This document shows, piece after piece, positions 36,844-50,194 of a stretch of 64,000 bases of DNA. Numbering within the stretch: the first letter of the stretch is position 1; each line of letters starts with the position of its first letter. The notes below the pieces were generated by a model that did no database searches, was not told where the DNA came from, and saw only the letters and a program-made list of their open reading frames with translations. Position numbers and translations under genes: made by a program. The DNA lies in NCBI GenBank assembly GCA_025677835.1, contig JAIXMR010000111.1:1-64000 (forward strand), given 5' to 3'. The DNA comes from Sporodiniella umbellata. Lineage: Eukaryota; Mucoromycota; Mucoromycetes; Mucorales; Rhizopodaceae.

Positions 36844-37492
36844 ATGACTCAAGACAACAGCTTTTATTTTGATTGTACAAGTTCTCAATACGGCAACAAT
36901 TACTTGCTTTTTGACGACATCGTTTATCAACAAGGTTTACAAAAAATTGCTTTAGCAGATAAATAACACTTTCAATAGATTTATCGCAACCGCCGCTCAC
37001 ACTAGACAACGACCCGTCTTCTTGTCAATCGTCACCAAACACTCTTTATGAGACAACTGTCCTCAAAAAGCAAGTAAAAAAGAAAACAATCAACTCTGAA
37101 TTGAAAAGACAAGTTCATATTCAGTCGGAACAGAAAAGAAGAGCTCAGATAAAAGATGGATTTGACGAGTTAAGAAATGAACTACCTGTTTGTGTTAGTA
37201 AAAAAATGAGCAAAGTTGCTCTTTTGCACAAAAGTAAGTCCGAAAAGTAAATTCAAAAGAAACTGATCCCTCTTTTTTTCAAGCTGTTCAGCATATTCAG
37301 CACTTGAAAAGCGCTCAAGTAACATTTCTTGCTGAAGTAGAGCGTCTTACAAAAGAGAACAGTTGCTTGAGAAAGTAAACAGAAAATAAAGTTTTTGTTT
37401 TTTCAGGCGAGACACTGACCTTTCATTAAAAAAATAGGTTTAAAGAAGCCACCCTTCAAAGTCAAGCAATGGAGAAGATGTACCCCTTGTGA
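36844..37492 (+). CDS. bHLH transcription factor (Max/Mlx-like)
   Basis: Exons 36844-36934, 36979-37233, 37284-37374, 37438-37492; 163 residues. The basic region and first helix read VHIQSEQKRRAQIKDGFDEL, with the His-Glu-Arg contact residues (H..E..RR) expected for E-box binding. A loop follows, then KMSKVALLHKTVQHIQHL as helix 2 and a short leucine-zipper-like extension (FLAEVERLTKENSCLRK). The IK.GF/YDEL pattern is like Max-like protein X, but assignment beyond bHLH is not safe. Target genes cannot be inferred. The first intron uses a GTTTAC donor. Confidence 0.88.
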
Positions 37493-40161
37493 TAACGGGG
37501 CATAACATATGACTTTCTCGCTTCAACCTATCCCCCTCCTTTCCTTTTCATTTCCACTATGCCTTTGCATCTATGCCTTACTAAATTTACATACAGTCGC
37601 AAATACACATACGATCACACAAAAATACACACACACAAAAAAATCGCACCATCATACACAAAAAAAATATCAATCTACATCTACACCACCTATAAAAAAA
37701 TATTGTTTTGTTTGTACCTGCTTTTTTTTTTAGGGAACACACAGTTGCCCATTTTCTATGCTCTGTCCTCTCCCTCTTTTACAAAGTGCCGCCTTAAACA
37801 TTAGGATCAGACCAATACTCTCTTAAATCGTCACAACTAATGATTGACTCGCAACACGCCCATAGATAAGCGTCCCCTTATATTGCCACAACTAATTGTT
37901 GAGTGATAGCGCATCTCTAAATGAGGAAAAGTGAGAATTAGAAAAGATGATTAATTTACTCATGGGTTGATATGTGAGACTGAAATATAGTAATTTCATC
38001 AATCATTTATATAGTCCTCTACCAAGTAATTTTATATTGCTGAAGCAAAAGAACTTTGTGTTCAATGAGCTGTGGATTATTACTTTTTCGGGTATTTCTA
38101 TAACCCTGTTTGTATAGTTAAACGACTGTTCACCGTTATTATTGCTGCCAAAGCTAGAGAGGCTATTTTGTGATTGCTTACATCACCATATTTAGCATCT
38201 TCATCGTAGTTAAACAAATGCGGTGTTATTAACGTCATTTAGTCTGTCAAGGATATGTGATTACAAGATAACACTTATCACTAAAAAAATTACATGTGCA
38301 GATTGAAGTATTGCTTCCTCTAACCATCTTATGGTTTGGGGTTAATGAAAGATTCTATTTTATACACACGTTCATTGACTTCTTCATTGTTTTCAATTAA
38401 ACACAACACATCTCCTAGCTGCTCTTCAGTAACTTGTTCAGATGCTATCAGCCACCCCCTTCTACTTTCTCAAATCCCGCCCTTCTCACTGTCCAACAAA
38501 AAAGCTATCAATGCGTTCAAGCTTTTTGACTTCAATTTTTCTAACTATAATTTTGCAGATTCAAACTGATCAGTTTGCCTCTGATATCTCCCCCTTTTTT
38601 TTTTCAGTCTTTTAACACATGTAGTAAGCTTTTTTGAAGATGATAAACTCAAGAGAAGAGACACCACTTACAACCGCAAAATTTAAAGTGCAAAAGTGCC
38701 ATTGGTGTGATGGTTATGCTCGATAATACGCATTATTGTCACACAATTCGGGCCGTTCAAAAGCGCAAAACTCCCAACTTTGCGAAGTAGCCAATTTTCC
38801 GAGACTACGACTAGTAATCAAAGAATCACATTCAAGATACTCATGCGTTTTTGACAGAAATAAGTCTTTAGAGCTCATTAAAAACATACTAAGTTTAGGT
38901 AGACATTTCGTAAAAATAAATTTGAATAATTTGATAAAGAAAAAAATGCATATAGTGTCAAATAGGTATACAAAAATATTACAAAAAGCTTTCAATCTTC
39001 TTACAAAAACTGACGATCTATGACCTAAAAAAAGGCTGATCCGTGATGGTACGTCTGTATAAGCTCTCTTAAAGACTTTATACCTTACGTTTGGTCCTGC
39101 ACAAGCAATTAGTCTTTGTAGTCTCATGGAGCGTCAGTTCTATAACGCCACTATAATATCTTGGTAAAAAAGAGTACGCTGCTAGAACCAACTTCTTTCA
39201 GACTTTTTGATTTTCTTTACTTAATTTAGGGACTGATTACGTCGACTAACGGATTCTACATTTGTATCAAAATAAGCCAATAAAACTCTTTGAAACATAC
39301 ATCTTTAGGAGCCCAATTGAGTACGACTAATTTTCCTTATTTAATAGTATTACAGTGATTTTAAAGCTTGTTTTGGGTTATAAAAGAGCAACAATAGTCG
39401 AAGTATAGATTTTAACCAAGATTTGTTTTTATAAAACTTTTATAATGAAAGGGGCGCTACCACCCAGCCTGTTTTTCAGCAAATTTTGGCCAGAAAGCAC
39501 TCAGAAAACAGTAGTGGAAACCATAAAGCCTTCAAGAAGTTTTTTGTGGGTCAAAAACGCAAGAGAAAAACAGCTTGTTTTTTGAGATAAATTTGGAAAG
39601 AGAAAATACTGTGTTTGAGCGCTAAAGCAACCTAAAGTGTATGAAGAAAGTTGCCAAGAATTTTAAAAAAGAAAGAACTAAAGAAACTTATATGTATAAA
39701 ACAATTTTTTGAGCTTACTTTGAGCTAAAAAAAAAAAGGGGGGGGAAGAAAAGTCAGGGTATTTGTAGTTAGTAAAAAAAGAAAAAGAGAAGGTAGTCTG
39801 CAAAAGCTTACCTAACAAATATGAAGGCAGCTTTTTAGACTGTAATATATTAAAAGGCTAGTGGCAAAATGAAAAACGTGTCAAAAAAAAAAAGTGCGCA
39901 ATTTGCTCACTAAAGGTAATCGAAGCAGTAAGAAAGCCAATAAGCCTATTATAAAAAGCTTTAGCTACACATTTCTCAAGCAAAAATTGGACTGAAGTAT
40001 CGCTTCTTCCACTTCTCCTTGTCAAAAATGACAGTGCCTCTTGAATAAAAAATGAAAAAGAAATTTATAACAATAGTCAATAGCCTTAATTGAAGTTTTT
40101 TTGAGGAAGTTATAGGTATTTTCTTGTATTGCGTCTCAGTCCAAAAAAATCATTTATTATC
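37493..40161. other. Intergenic, 2.7 kb, no gene recognised
   Basis: Tail-to-tail spacer between the bHLH gene and Snu114. AT-rich, with an ACAC-rich stretch at 37590-37690 and G-rich spots (39737-39746). Several open frames of 75-140 codons occur (for example 38714-39127 minus) but none shows a domain or a supported start. Confidence 0.5.
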
Positions 40162-43100
40162 CTAGATACGCCAATTAATTCCAGTGTTGGCTAAAGCCAG
40201 TAACATTGGATCGTCAAAGTATTTGTTTATACTGACATCCTCTGAAAGGCCTTTTCGTCTTCTTGTCTTAACCATAAAGTCCCTAGCTAAGTGTGTTGCA
40301 GAGCTAGGCTCTAAGGGCTTAAGAACGATGTTTGTATCCAATGGATCTCCAGGTACAATTTGCCAATGATCGAAGATTTGTTGGCAGAACGCTTGGCCTT
40401 CAGTGTGTGTTCTTAAGTCAGTCTCAAATCCACATGAGTCAATCACTGGAATATAAGCCTTGACTGTATAAAGAGGAGAGCCTGGCTTAGGAATATCTTG
40501 AGTGACATGACCTCTTCTTCGCTGTAACACTGCATATACTGCAGCAACACAATCAGCCGGTGCTTGGATTTCAACATAATGTACAGGTTCCATTAAACGA
40601 GGGGTAGCCTTTAAGAGAGTGATGAGAAAGGCTACGGTATAAACTACAAAACGAACTTACAGTCAAAAATGAAGAATAACAAACACGACGCGCTGTAGGA
40701 ATAATCTGCCCACCACCTCTATAGATAGGCTCATTGGCCAATACTGCGTCCAAGATTTTGAATTTAACATTACGAATAGCTACACAAAGAAAACAGTCAA
40801 AAAAAGGAATGTAGAAAAGCCAAAGAGAGTCTTACGTTCATCGCAAAGAGGGCCTTCTCTTGTCCCCCATTGAAAACCTTGGCGGACAGAGTCCTTTACA
40901 GAATAAAGCAGCTTCTTGTCAACCTCAGAAGACAATGTGTCATCCATTAAAACATTAGGGCCCATATCATCAGGTCCGAATGCCCAAACGGATCTTGATG
41001 CAAGTACATCAAAACCGTGTTTAGTTTCCAAATGCTTGCCAAGTTTGGCTTGTGGCCAGCGAATGCTGATTTCACCAGTTTCAATTTCTGCCGCAAGCTC
41101 TTTTTCAAGAGGTTCAGCAATAAATGTCAATTTGTTCCTATTATTTGTTTAGATTTGAAACGTATTGATATACACTTTACTTTTTGTTGGGAGTTTCTGC
41201 GAAGCATTTCAGCGCAGATGTCTCGACTACAGTTTCACAGAATCTTACCACAGGGTCAGATACCTTCAACTCAATTTCTGCATACATACGACGAAGGTCG
41301 TGTAACACACAATCCAGATAAAGCTCACCCGTACCCAATACAACATGCTCGCCGGATTCTTCTACTTTGGTGGTTACAATAGGATAACTTTTGTTGATCT
41401 TTCTCAAGCCATCCAACATTTTGGGCAGTTCTGAGGGGTTGACAGGTTCAATTGCAACCTTGAGAGTAGCTGCGGTAGGGAAACGAAGAGGTTTGAAAAT
41501 GTAAGCATCCTCTTTAGATTTTTGATCAACGATCGTGGCAGTCTTCATAATTGAATTGTCAACACCGTCCAAAAGCACCCAGCCACCAGCAGGAACACCA
41601 TCCACCTCAACTCGATATCTAGATTCGTATACCCATGTGTGTGCTACCTTTTGCATAGCCATATCTTCTTCATCATCTACTGTATAGCTTTCACCAAGAA
41701 CGCGAACCACCTGGCCAGCTTTAACACTACCACTGAATACACGACCAAAGGCTTGAAAGCTGGTACTCTCTTCGTTATTGAAAAGCTTGGTGATATGAAT
41801 CATCAGAGGGCCTTCTGAATCGCATGCGCTCATAGCTGTTGCTACTTGGCTGTCTAAAGGCCCACTGTATATACGACTGATTTTGTGGGCGGCGTTTTCT
41901 GCAGGCGAGGGCACATGTCGAGCGACCATCTCTACAAAGGCGCTATTAGGTCCAAAAAATTGGGTGAGAACTAAACGTAACAAAGGTTTCACATCCATTT
42001 GATAGTCCTTATGCTTCAAGTATATTCCTAAAGAACTGAGAGTTCTCTTCAAGTCATTAGTTTCCTCGCCCAGAACTTGGGCATAAATTTTGTAAAGAGG
42101 CTCTAAAATAAAATGGATAAAAGTACGCTTGTATTGACCGTTTGCTTTGCGGTGGAAGGAACCATTTTCGGCATTAAAAAACACATCTCCCCAAAGTCGT
42201 TTAGCAAAGGCATTGGCGTCAAAATCGACATCATATGAATCAGCATAGAGTTTAGCAAAAGACTTGAGTGAAAAAACCCAGCCAATTTGACTGGATGCAA
42301 AGCAAACATTGCCTAATTCTGGTGACAAACGAATACCTTCACCTCCAGGCATAGAACTATATAGTTATAAAGGCACAGTATTAAGATAAACATGTATAAC
42401 AATTGTTTTTTTCAGTTATTTACCGAATGACTGTGTTGACTTCTTCAATACAATGACGAACTTTGAAGTAGGCATCGGCGGGTGGCAATTTCAATTCTAA
42501 CATCAAACGGTCCATCTTGTTGATTACTAATGTCATAGCCAAGCCTTCACGAACACAATGTTTAATTACTTGCTCTGTGTTTACCATTAAACCCTCTACT
42601 ACATCAACAATAATAACTACACCATCGGCGAGTCGAGTTGCTGCAACAACCTCATCAATAAAGTTGGTATGGCCTAAGATCCGTTCAATTCATAAGCCTC
42701 TCTGTTTCTCTTTTCTAGACTTCAACATTTTTTTTACCGGGTGTGTCTAGAATATTCATCAAGTAAGATTTTTCTTTCATGTCTTGAAGAACAAGAGTCA
42801 TAGGCATACTCTTGATCGAGACACCGCGCTCTCTTTCTAAAATATGTGTATCTGTGTATCTTTCTGGTTGCTCTACATTAATAGGTATATCGTGCGTTTC
42901 AGAAATCAACATATCTACAAAAGAGGTCTTTCCGTGGTGAAGGTGTCCAACTACAGCGACGTTTCTAATCAAGTCGGGGTGGTTCATTAAGTCTACCATG
43001 AACCTGATAAAAATAGAAACATTTTAGACAATGTATAAAAACGCGCTGTTATATTACTCTTTGCTGTAATGAGTTTCTGGAAGATCGGTTTCATAAACAT

Positions 43101-43455
43101 TGAACTTTCTAACTTGTACAGGAGCAACAATAGGCTCGCTTAAAGGCTGCGTATCTTCTTCTTGTACTAAGGTCTCAACATCTTGTCCGTAAACTTCTTC
43201 GGCTGAGGGATAATATTTTTTGTCCTCATGCAAAACGATTTGGTTTGGAGGAATGTCTAACAGAAGGTAAGCATTTTTTCAGCGAGCTTTTTATGTACCA
43301 TCAATTTGCATCAAAGAAGTTTCCTCGGTATGCTCCTCTTCTTCTGCCTCAGGCTCCTCGTATGTCTTTTCTTCTTCAAGTTCTAGATCCTCATCTTCTT
43401 CTTCAAGATCTGGGCCAAGGTAGTTACCGAATTCGTCATATAGTGAGTCATCCAT
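40162..43455 (-). CDS. SNU114: U5 snRNP GTPase Snu114/EFTUD2
   Basis: EF-2-like GTPase that drives spliceosome activation and disassembly with Brr2 and Prp8. Eight exons (minus): 43299-43455, 43058-43256, 42738-43003, 42424-42673, 41181-42356, 40836-41137, 40661-40779, 40162-40608; 971 residues against 972 in human EFTUD2. Seen: [15 protein letters not shown] with the acidic N-terminal stretch, [18 protein letters not shown]1 GHLHHGKTS (138-146), [85 protein letters not shown], the domain [14 protein letters not shown], and the C-terminal [20 protein letters not shown]. Near-identity of motif order to human makes this very secure; in exon 6/7 the joining codon gives Pro where human has Leu. 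Confidence 0.97.
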
Positions 43456-44030
43456 CTTTTAGATCGCGTTTTTTTTTTTTAGTTTTTTTTTTTAAAAAAA
43501 AAAAATAGACTTCGCTTGTAGCAAAAGGACTGAAATGGTATCAATTTTTTTTTCCACTTTTTTTTGCCTACAAGCTCTTCGGAGACGTCATTTGTGACTT
43601 TGTTTTCTGTCCTCTAGGCTACCATACAGCAAACTCTAGTTTTGATACAAAGCCTTCCAAGATTTTTTTACTGTAATCAAAGAGCATAAGCATTAGAAAA
43701 TAGATACGGTAGGTGTAGACCAAAAAAAAACTACATTAGTACGAATAAAAGAGATCAGCTTGATAATGGCGGAGTTTACCCTCAAGACAAAGTGCTATGT
43801 ACTTTTGTAGCTCTTTTAATTAGCTTTAGGATTAGGAACGCCAAGTTTTATTTTATACATTGCTTTTTTTTTATTTTCAAATAAAAAAGAATAAGAATTC
43901 CCAATCTTCTGTTTTCTATTTCATTTAGTTTTTAAGACATAAGTTTTAACATTCATATTACAGAAGAAAAGGAAAGGCCTGTATTTACAATCTGTTGGAA
44001 TATGTATAAGTAGCAGTTACAAAAAAATGT
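43456..44030. other. Spacer between Snu114 start and GSK-3 end
   Basis: AT-rich 0.6 kb. A T run followed by an A run at 43470-43505 lies just upstream of the Snu114 ATG. No gene seen. Confidence 0.5.
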
Positions 44031-45426
44031 TTAAATGGATGAAGGCGATATCTTTAGTTGATCCAATGGAATAGGGTCAAAGTTTTTAACATCAATGCCT
44101 CTGGATAAGAGTTCTTGTTCCGCATGCAAAGGAACTAGGCTACGGATAAGATCTGGTCGAATTGACAACTCTAGTAGGCGTTTTTAGCAAAGGGTTTGGT
44201 CAGTAGTTTTCTTACCTTCTCTAGTAAAATTCAATACAGGGGGAAGAGGTCTATCCTCAGATAGTCTTGTATTTGGATCGCGAATGGAGTCAAAGAAAGG
44301 ATGACACAAAGCCTCAATAGGTGTTATCCTTTGTTGAGGGTGATATTGAAGCATACGCTCTAAAAGATCTACTGCTTCAGGCGTTGCAGTAGAAAAAATC
44401 TATAGCAAATAGTTTAGACAAGAAAATGCTAAGCGATTTCTTACGTTAGTTAACGATTGACGTCTGATTTGCGGGAAACGGTGCTCAACATAACTGGCGT
44501 TCATAGCAGCAATTTCTTGCTTAGCGGGAGTGCCCAAGATCTTTATGATCTCTACAAGTTGATCAATGCCACTGTCTCCAGGGAAAAAGGGTTGTCCTAA
44601 AATCAGCTCAGCCATCACACAACCCGTGGACCAAACATCGATGCTCAAAGTATAGTTTGTAGCACCAAAAATTAATTCAGGTGCACGGTAATATCTTGAA
44701 CAAATATAGGAAACATTGGGTTCGCCGGGAACAAGTACTTTGGCACTATTATTACCGAAAATTTAAGCTCTATGTATTTCTTTACCTACCAAATCTTACC
44801 TTCCAAAATCGCACATTTTACAAATGCCAGTAACAGGATTCAACAATACATTTTGTGGTTTAATATCACGATGACAAATCCCGAGAGAGTGAATATAGGC
44901 TAGCGATCGAAGCACTTGATACATATAGACCTGCACTGAAATCATTGGCATGTGAGTTTTCGATTTAGCATGTTGACGTGTTGCTTTGTATAACGTATCG
45001 GGAATATATTCCATAACCAGGTTCAAGTAAACTTCGTCCTCTTTGTTATCTACTTGGTTATAAAAGTACGACTTGAGTTGGCATATGTTGGGGTGGTCTA
45101 CGAGGCGCATAATCTGTAGCTCACGGTTCTATTTTAATCTTATTAGACTTCCAAAACTCTTATACAAGAGAAGATAAGCTTTACCTTGAATCTTCTATCT
45201 TGAAGAACCTTCTTAATAGCTGCTTCCTCATTAGTTTCAACTAGGCGTGTTTGGTAGACAACACCAAAAGATCCGTTGCCTGTAATTTTTTTGTTGGAGT
45301 ACTCTAACTTGAATTGCTTTCCAGATCTGGCTTCTTTAGCAATCACTTTGACTGTTTTGTCGTGATGAGCTTTTTTTTACTTTAGTAACCTAGCTGGTGT
45401 GCATTGTGTATAAGCTTACCTGTCAT
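44031..45426 (-). CDS. Glycogen synthase kinase 3 (Rim11/Mck1/Skp1 family)
   Basis: Ser/Thr kinase of the GSK-3 group acting in nutrient, meiosis and stress signalling. Six exons (minus): 45420-45426, 45185-45369, 44800-45128, 44445-44745, 44216-44399, 44031-44170; 381 residues. Seen: GNGSFGVVY (33-41), [12 protein letters not shown] with Lys55, HRDIKPQN with Asp152, DFG at 171-173, and [22 protein letters not shown] whose Tyr187 is the activating phosphotyrosine. The fungal GSK-3 tail [14 protein letters not shown] follows. The first coding exon is 7 bases (ATGACAG); its join to the acceptor at 45370 supplies a plausible N-terminus, but this exon is inferred. Confidence 0.94.
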
Positions 45427-46066
45427 TGAGGTAAGATTTATATAAATGTATATATGAGTGAATGTTTATGTATATATATATATATATATATGTATATAAA
45501 TATATGTATAGACCAGGTTGTATTTTATCAGAGGCGATGAGTGAGGATAATAAACTGAGCTGCTGTTTCTCGTGTCACTTGATTCAAGAGAGTAGAGAAA
45601 GAAAAAAAAAAAAAAAAAAAAACTGAGGGTAAACAAGCGCTTATCGGGGTTCAATTTCATTTGACAAGTCTTGACTGGGCATTTTTGAAATAATGAAAAG
45701 TATTGGAATAAATCCATGTATTTAATTAGAGTCTAATAAAGAACTGTAAACCCATAGACTATGGTGATGGCAGTAGTCAGAAATAAGGCATTAAGAAAGA
45801 GAGATAAGTTAGTCAAAGCCACAAATCATTGCATAATGGTGATTGGGGAAAAAAACCATTACGCTCTACAAAAAGAAAAAGAAAAAAAGAGAAAAACAAA
45901 CCAAAAGAAATATATAGGACCAAAGGTTTTCGATTCTCGCTTATTTAAAATACATCTATGGTTTAGGTTTTGTTATTACTCTTGTTTGTTACATTTATAA
46001 TGAGAACAGTGACGACATTATATCCTACATAGGACTAGTGTTTATTTTTTTTGGTTCGCGTACGCA
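45427..46066. other. Spacer between GSK-3 start and LRR gene end
   Basis: AT-rich, with a (TA)n tract and an A run (45602-45622). An open frame at 45761-46000 is Lys-rich and has no recognisable feature. Confidence 0.5.
45471..45490. repeat. (TA)n microsatellite
   Basis: Ten TA dinucleotides, extended imperfectly to about 45510, roughly 50 bases upstream of the inferred GSK-3 start. Confidence 0.85.
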
Positions 46067-48473
46067 CTAATTTCGTACACGGTGTCTTAAGAATTCCATA
46101 ACAGCCTGAGTTCCTTGGTCAACGACAGCAGGGCGAGGAATCCTAAACCTGAAAAAGTAAATATATTAGCAAAGAAGGATTTAAAAAGACTTTTCTACCT
46201 ATTTCCAAATACAACTAACTCCTTCAAATCAAGCAAAGATAGCTCTGGAGGCAAATTGCTGATTTCATTGTTGCTAAGGTTCAATATCTGAAGCTTTTTT
46301 CCAAACATTTCAATAGCGATATTGTCAATTTTGTTTGAGCTCATTGACATGGTTTTAAGTTCAGGTGTAAGAGCAGCCAGATTACTAGGAAGATGTGTAA
46401 GATGGTTTCTATTCATTGAGAGCTCCTCAAGTTTTGGGAAACTGCTTTCCCCGGTCGCTTTGAGTGTCTTGATACGATTGTTAGAAAGTTTCAAAACTTT
46501 AAGGCTAGAAAACACTATTCCGTCCAAAGTCAAATCAAACTCTTCTAAGCGGTTGTTATCCAAATCCAAGTGAACAATATATTGTGAAACGTAGTTCAAT
46601 GCCAAAGGAAAATGGGTCAACAAGTTGTTACCTAAGACACTGTAAGTACGAGTGATAAATCTTCTTTTTTTTCTTACTCAAGACAATTCCTCCAGGTATG
46701 GCCTCATTCTCGAAAGTAACAATTTCTTCTGGTAGTTCTGCTATCTCTTTGTTTGAAAGTATAAGCTTTCGGGCCAAGTCTACCTGGCGGTTTGTTTGTT
46801 GTATCTCTTCTGTAAGCTGTTAAAATCGCTGTTGGTTTTTTTTTTTTTTTTTTTTTTTTTGGTACCTTCATAGTCCTCTGTACTAAGCTCTTCAGAAGCC
46901 TCATCATCATCAGCAAGCTCGCTCTTTACTTTTTGATCTTCAGGCTCACTTTTATACTTTGCTTTAAGCGATTCAACGAATTGGGTCATTGATCCAGTGA
47001 TACGCATTGGATTACCCTCCATATGAATTGTTTTAAGTTCTTCCAGTTGACCTAAACTATAAGGAACTTGGTTTATGTTGTTCGCTCTTAAATCGAGGCG
47101 CTGTAAATGAGCAAGGTGAACAAGTGCAGCAACAGGTATATCATCCAGCTTGTTAGACGATATATCTAGAGTCTGAATGTGTGGTGCACCTTTGAGGCCC
47201 ATCATTCCAGCTTCCGACACTCTGTTGTTCTGTAAAGATACCTCTACTAATTTAGGAAGTTTCAAGCTACCACTTGTGATTTTTGTCAGTTGATTGTTAC
47301 TGGCGTCCAATCGCACAAGATGGGGTAAAGTCACTTCGCCTAATATACCCTTTGTGAGAAAAATCCTTTGCTGTTAAAAAATGTATTTATACCTGAAAAT
47401 AAAGTTTTCAACCTATTTTGGTTTAGCTGCAAGTCTTTAAGTTTAAACGCTTGAAAAATAATGTCAGGGAGGTTCGTTAGCTTATTGTGGCTCAAATCAA
47501 CTTTTGTCATATTTTTGACTGCTGAGATATCAGATATATGGACCTCTTCAATTTGGTTGTGACTTAAATCCAGCTTTTCAAAATTAGAATCTGATATAGT
47601 TACGTGGCAAAGTTTGTTGTGGGATAAATCAAGTTCTCGAAGACCCTCAAGCTTAAACAAAACACTTGGAATGTTTTCAAATTCGTTATAAGGTAACAGA
47701 ACAGAGCTCAGGTTCTGTAGAAACTGAATACTTTCAGGCAAAGAGCTAAGCTTGTTGACTCGAAACTATTGACTTTAGTTTTAGATGTACTGGTGACAAC
47801 TTACATCTATCTGTTTTAAAGAGCCAAATTCCTTTCCAAACTCTTCATCAATATGTGTTATTTGATTATCTCCAGCCACAAACTTTCCAAGCTCTTCTGC
47901 ATCGTACCAGGCATCTCCGGAGGAACCAAAATCTACAACGACTTTTTTTGGATCGACATGATACCTAAAAAAGAAAAAATAAGTACTTGATATCATATTT
48001 ATGTTACTTTTTAAAACTTACATTTTCAATACTTCTTCTGGTATACTTTTCAGTTCTCGGCTTGATATGTCCAGCTTGCCAGAGCCTTTTGCTTGTTTAA
48101 TAAGTACTTGAAGGCTTTTTGGAGCTACAACTTCCTCGGTAGTAGTACCGTACCTCTGAGCACCTGTCATAACTTTAGTCCTTACAGCTGGCTTCTCGTC
48201 TTTTTCTTTAGTCTGATTTGCCGCACGCGCTCTTTGTTGAGCCATAAATGCTCTGACTCCTTCCGAAGGTTTGGCAGTTTTTGTTGCTTTGCTTGGAGTT
48301 CTACCTGCTGGCTTAGGTGAGGCCTTGGGCTCTTCTACTAACGCCTCTTGTTTTTGGGGTTTGGAGGTAGGTGTTTTGAGTCCTTCAGAAGAACCAGTTT
48401 GTTTTTGCGCTCTTAGCATAGAAGCTTTAGTAGGTCGTGGGGTGATTGAGGGTGTTCTCTGTCCAATGGGCAT
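46067..48473 (-). CDS. Leucine-rich-repeat protein, LRRC40-like
   Basis: Seven exons (minus): 48022-48473, 47805-47964, 47393-47765, 46866-47339, 46678-46809, 46199-46631, 46067-46148; 701 residues. The N-terminal 120 residues are Ser/Pro/Lys-rich and disordered, then SGKLDISSRELKSIPEEVLKM starts a long LRR array (LxxLxLxxNxL, more than 15 repeats, e.g. LRELDLSHNKL, MTKVDLSHNKLTNLP, LKVLKLSNNRIKTL). The array is interrupted by an acidic insert (KSELADDDEASEELSTEDY) at about residue 480, and the protein ends with a charged cap (MEFLRHRVRN). The IPEEV...W.DAEELGKFVAGDNQI start is typical of LRRC40 proteins, whose function is unknown. Intron 4 (46810-46865) contains a T run of about 24 bases; the acceptor was chosen to keep the EEIQQTNRQ frame. 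Confidence 0.88.
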
Positions 48474-49171
48474 GTTGTTGGTAACTCTTTTTTTTTTGAG
48501 TTGAAAAAAAAAAAAGGAGTAGTTTTTCAGAAGAAACATAAATCTGCTTTTGAGTCTCAGTTTCAAATTGCATACACTGTCTTTACATGTATAGTAAATA
48601 CTAGTATTAAGCTATTTTGGGTTTTATCCAACTAAAGTGTCATATCAGTCTAGGCAAATTAAAAGTACAATATTATACGTTCTTTAGTTGAAATACAAAC
48701 ACTCTACGTTTTAAGTTCTATCTACGGAAATAACAAAGTGTTTTTGTATTGATTTTGATTGAGGTTTAACTAAAGAATAGAACTGCACTCAATCCCCAAA
48801 AGCACAAGAGCATATCCTTCATAGAGCAATCAATACTGGTTCATTTCTAGACTAATATTAAGCAGATATAAAAATAAGGCATATCAAATAATAAAATACC
48901 CTCTTTAAGCAATACATACAGCTAGAAAGATAAGCATATAGTATTTGATAATAGTATAAAGGTACCACAGCCAATACTTGCGTTTTCCTTTGTATATTAC
49001 AATGTATTCACTTGGAAAACATTTACAGAGAGCTATATAAAAACTTTTCATGCATTGACTTGTTTTTTGAAAAGATTTGGCCCGTTGGAAAAGGTTTGTG
49101 ACCGCTGGTAGTTTTCTCTTTTTTTTTTTTTCGAGAAAACACTCGACTCTTTTTCTAACAAAAAAAACAAT
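48474..49171. promoter_or_regulatory. Divergent spacer, LRR gene / Elp6
   Basis: AT-rich 0.7 kb between divergent starts, with T and A runs close to each ATG. No gene recognised. Confidence 0.5.
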
Positions 49172-50015
49172 ATGGGGTTCGCTACACTTGATTCAGCACT
49201 TGCATTTCCAAACAACATACCGCCTAGCAACTCTAGCATACTAATAATCGACACATTAAAATCGGAAGGAAATTTCTTAATCAACCACTTTGTCATCAAC
49301 CATTTAAAAGCAGATAAGCCTGTCATTCTTGTAGGGCTTTCCCAGATTTTTAATCACTACTTTTTGATTGCTCGAAAGCTGGTAAGAAACAGCTTGTTTT
49401 TACAAAAAAGAAAAAAAGTAAAGCACATCCTCTGATGTACAAGTTACTTAGGGAATCAACCTGCAGACATACAAACAAAGTGGCAAGTTAGTATTTATTG
49501 ACGGCTTAACACATCTTAACGAATACACGGAAAATACACCTTATCCACCCAGCAAAACTCCCACAGCTCCAACTGGGACACTAGAGTATAAGGACAGCCT
49601 AAAAATGTTCTATAAGTCCATCCAAAGCTTTGCCAGCCAAGACGTTTTACTGGTTTTAGACGATTTGAGTGTGTTGCAATATAACGGCTTTGACAATGTC
49701 CCTCATTTTACATCCAAGCTCAAAACGCTTATGGAAAGCGTCAATGGAACTCTTTTGAGTATCGTGCACGCAGACGAGGAGGAAAGTGAGGATCCGGAAC
49801 AAGACAATTTTATAAAGAAAACCATTTACGGTAGCGATATTATTTTGCATGTACAGCCTTTACATAGTGGTTTGGCTAGGGACGTGCATGGTCAATTGGA
49901 CGTAATAAATGGATCTCAACTAACAACGCCAATCAACTCTCTATCCATGCACTACAAGATATTAGACAATAACGTGCACTTCTTTGCTAAGGGACTTCAG
50001 CAAAATGTATTATAG
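49172..50015 (+). CDS. ELP6: Elongator complex subunit Elp6
   Basis: RecA-like subunit of the Elp456 ring of Elongator, which modifies wobble uridines of tRNA. Two exons, 49172-49381 and 49452-50015; 257 residues (yeast 273). Seen: LIIDTLKSEGNFLINHFVIN (degenerate, Walker-A-less P-loop position), KPVILVGLSQIFNHYFLIARKLGINLQ (Elp6 hallmark), KLVFIDGLTHL, DVLLVLDDLSVLQ and a C-terminal beta-rich region ending HYKILDNNVHFFAKGLQ. Assignment is by motif order; Elp5 is the nearest alternative and fits less well. Confidence 0.85.
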
Positions 50016-50163
50016 AATAAAAGGAAAAGGGCGTTATATTATACAAAAGATAGTACGACATTTTGTGCATAAGTATATTTGTGTATATTTAGACTGTCTG
50101 TGTCTAGAAAAGCCTGGGCTCTATTTATGTCGAGTGGTAAGTTTTAGCTAGGCTAGTTTTTTG

Positions 50164-50194
<31 letters not shown>

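Noticed and set aside
38699..38770. tRNA-like stretch with TGGTGTGATGGTTATG resembling a D-arm
   Set aside because: No matching TTCGA-type T-loop at the right distance and no acceptor stem pairing could be drawn.
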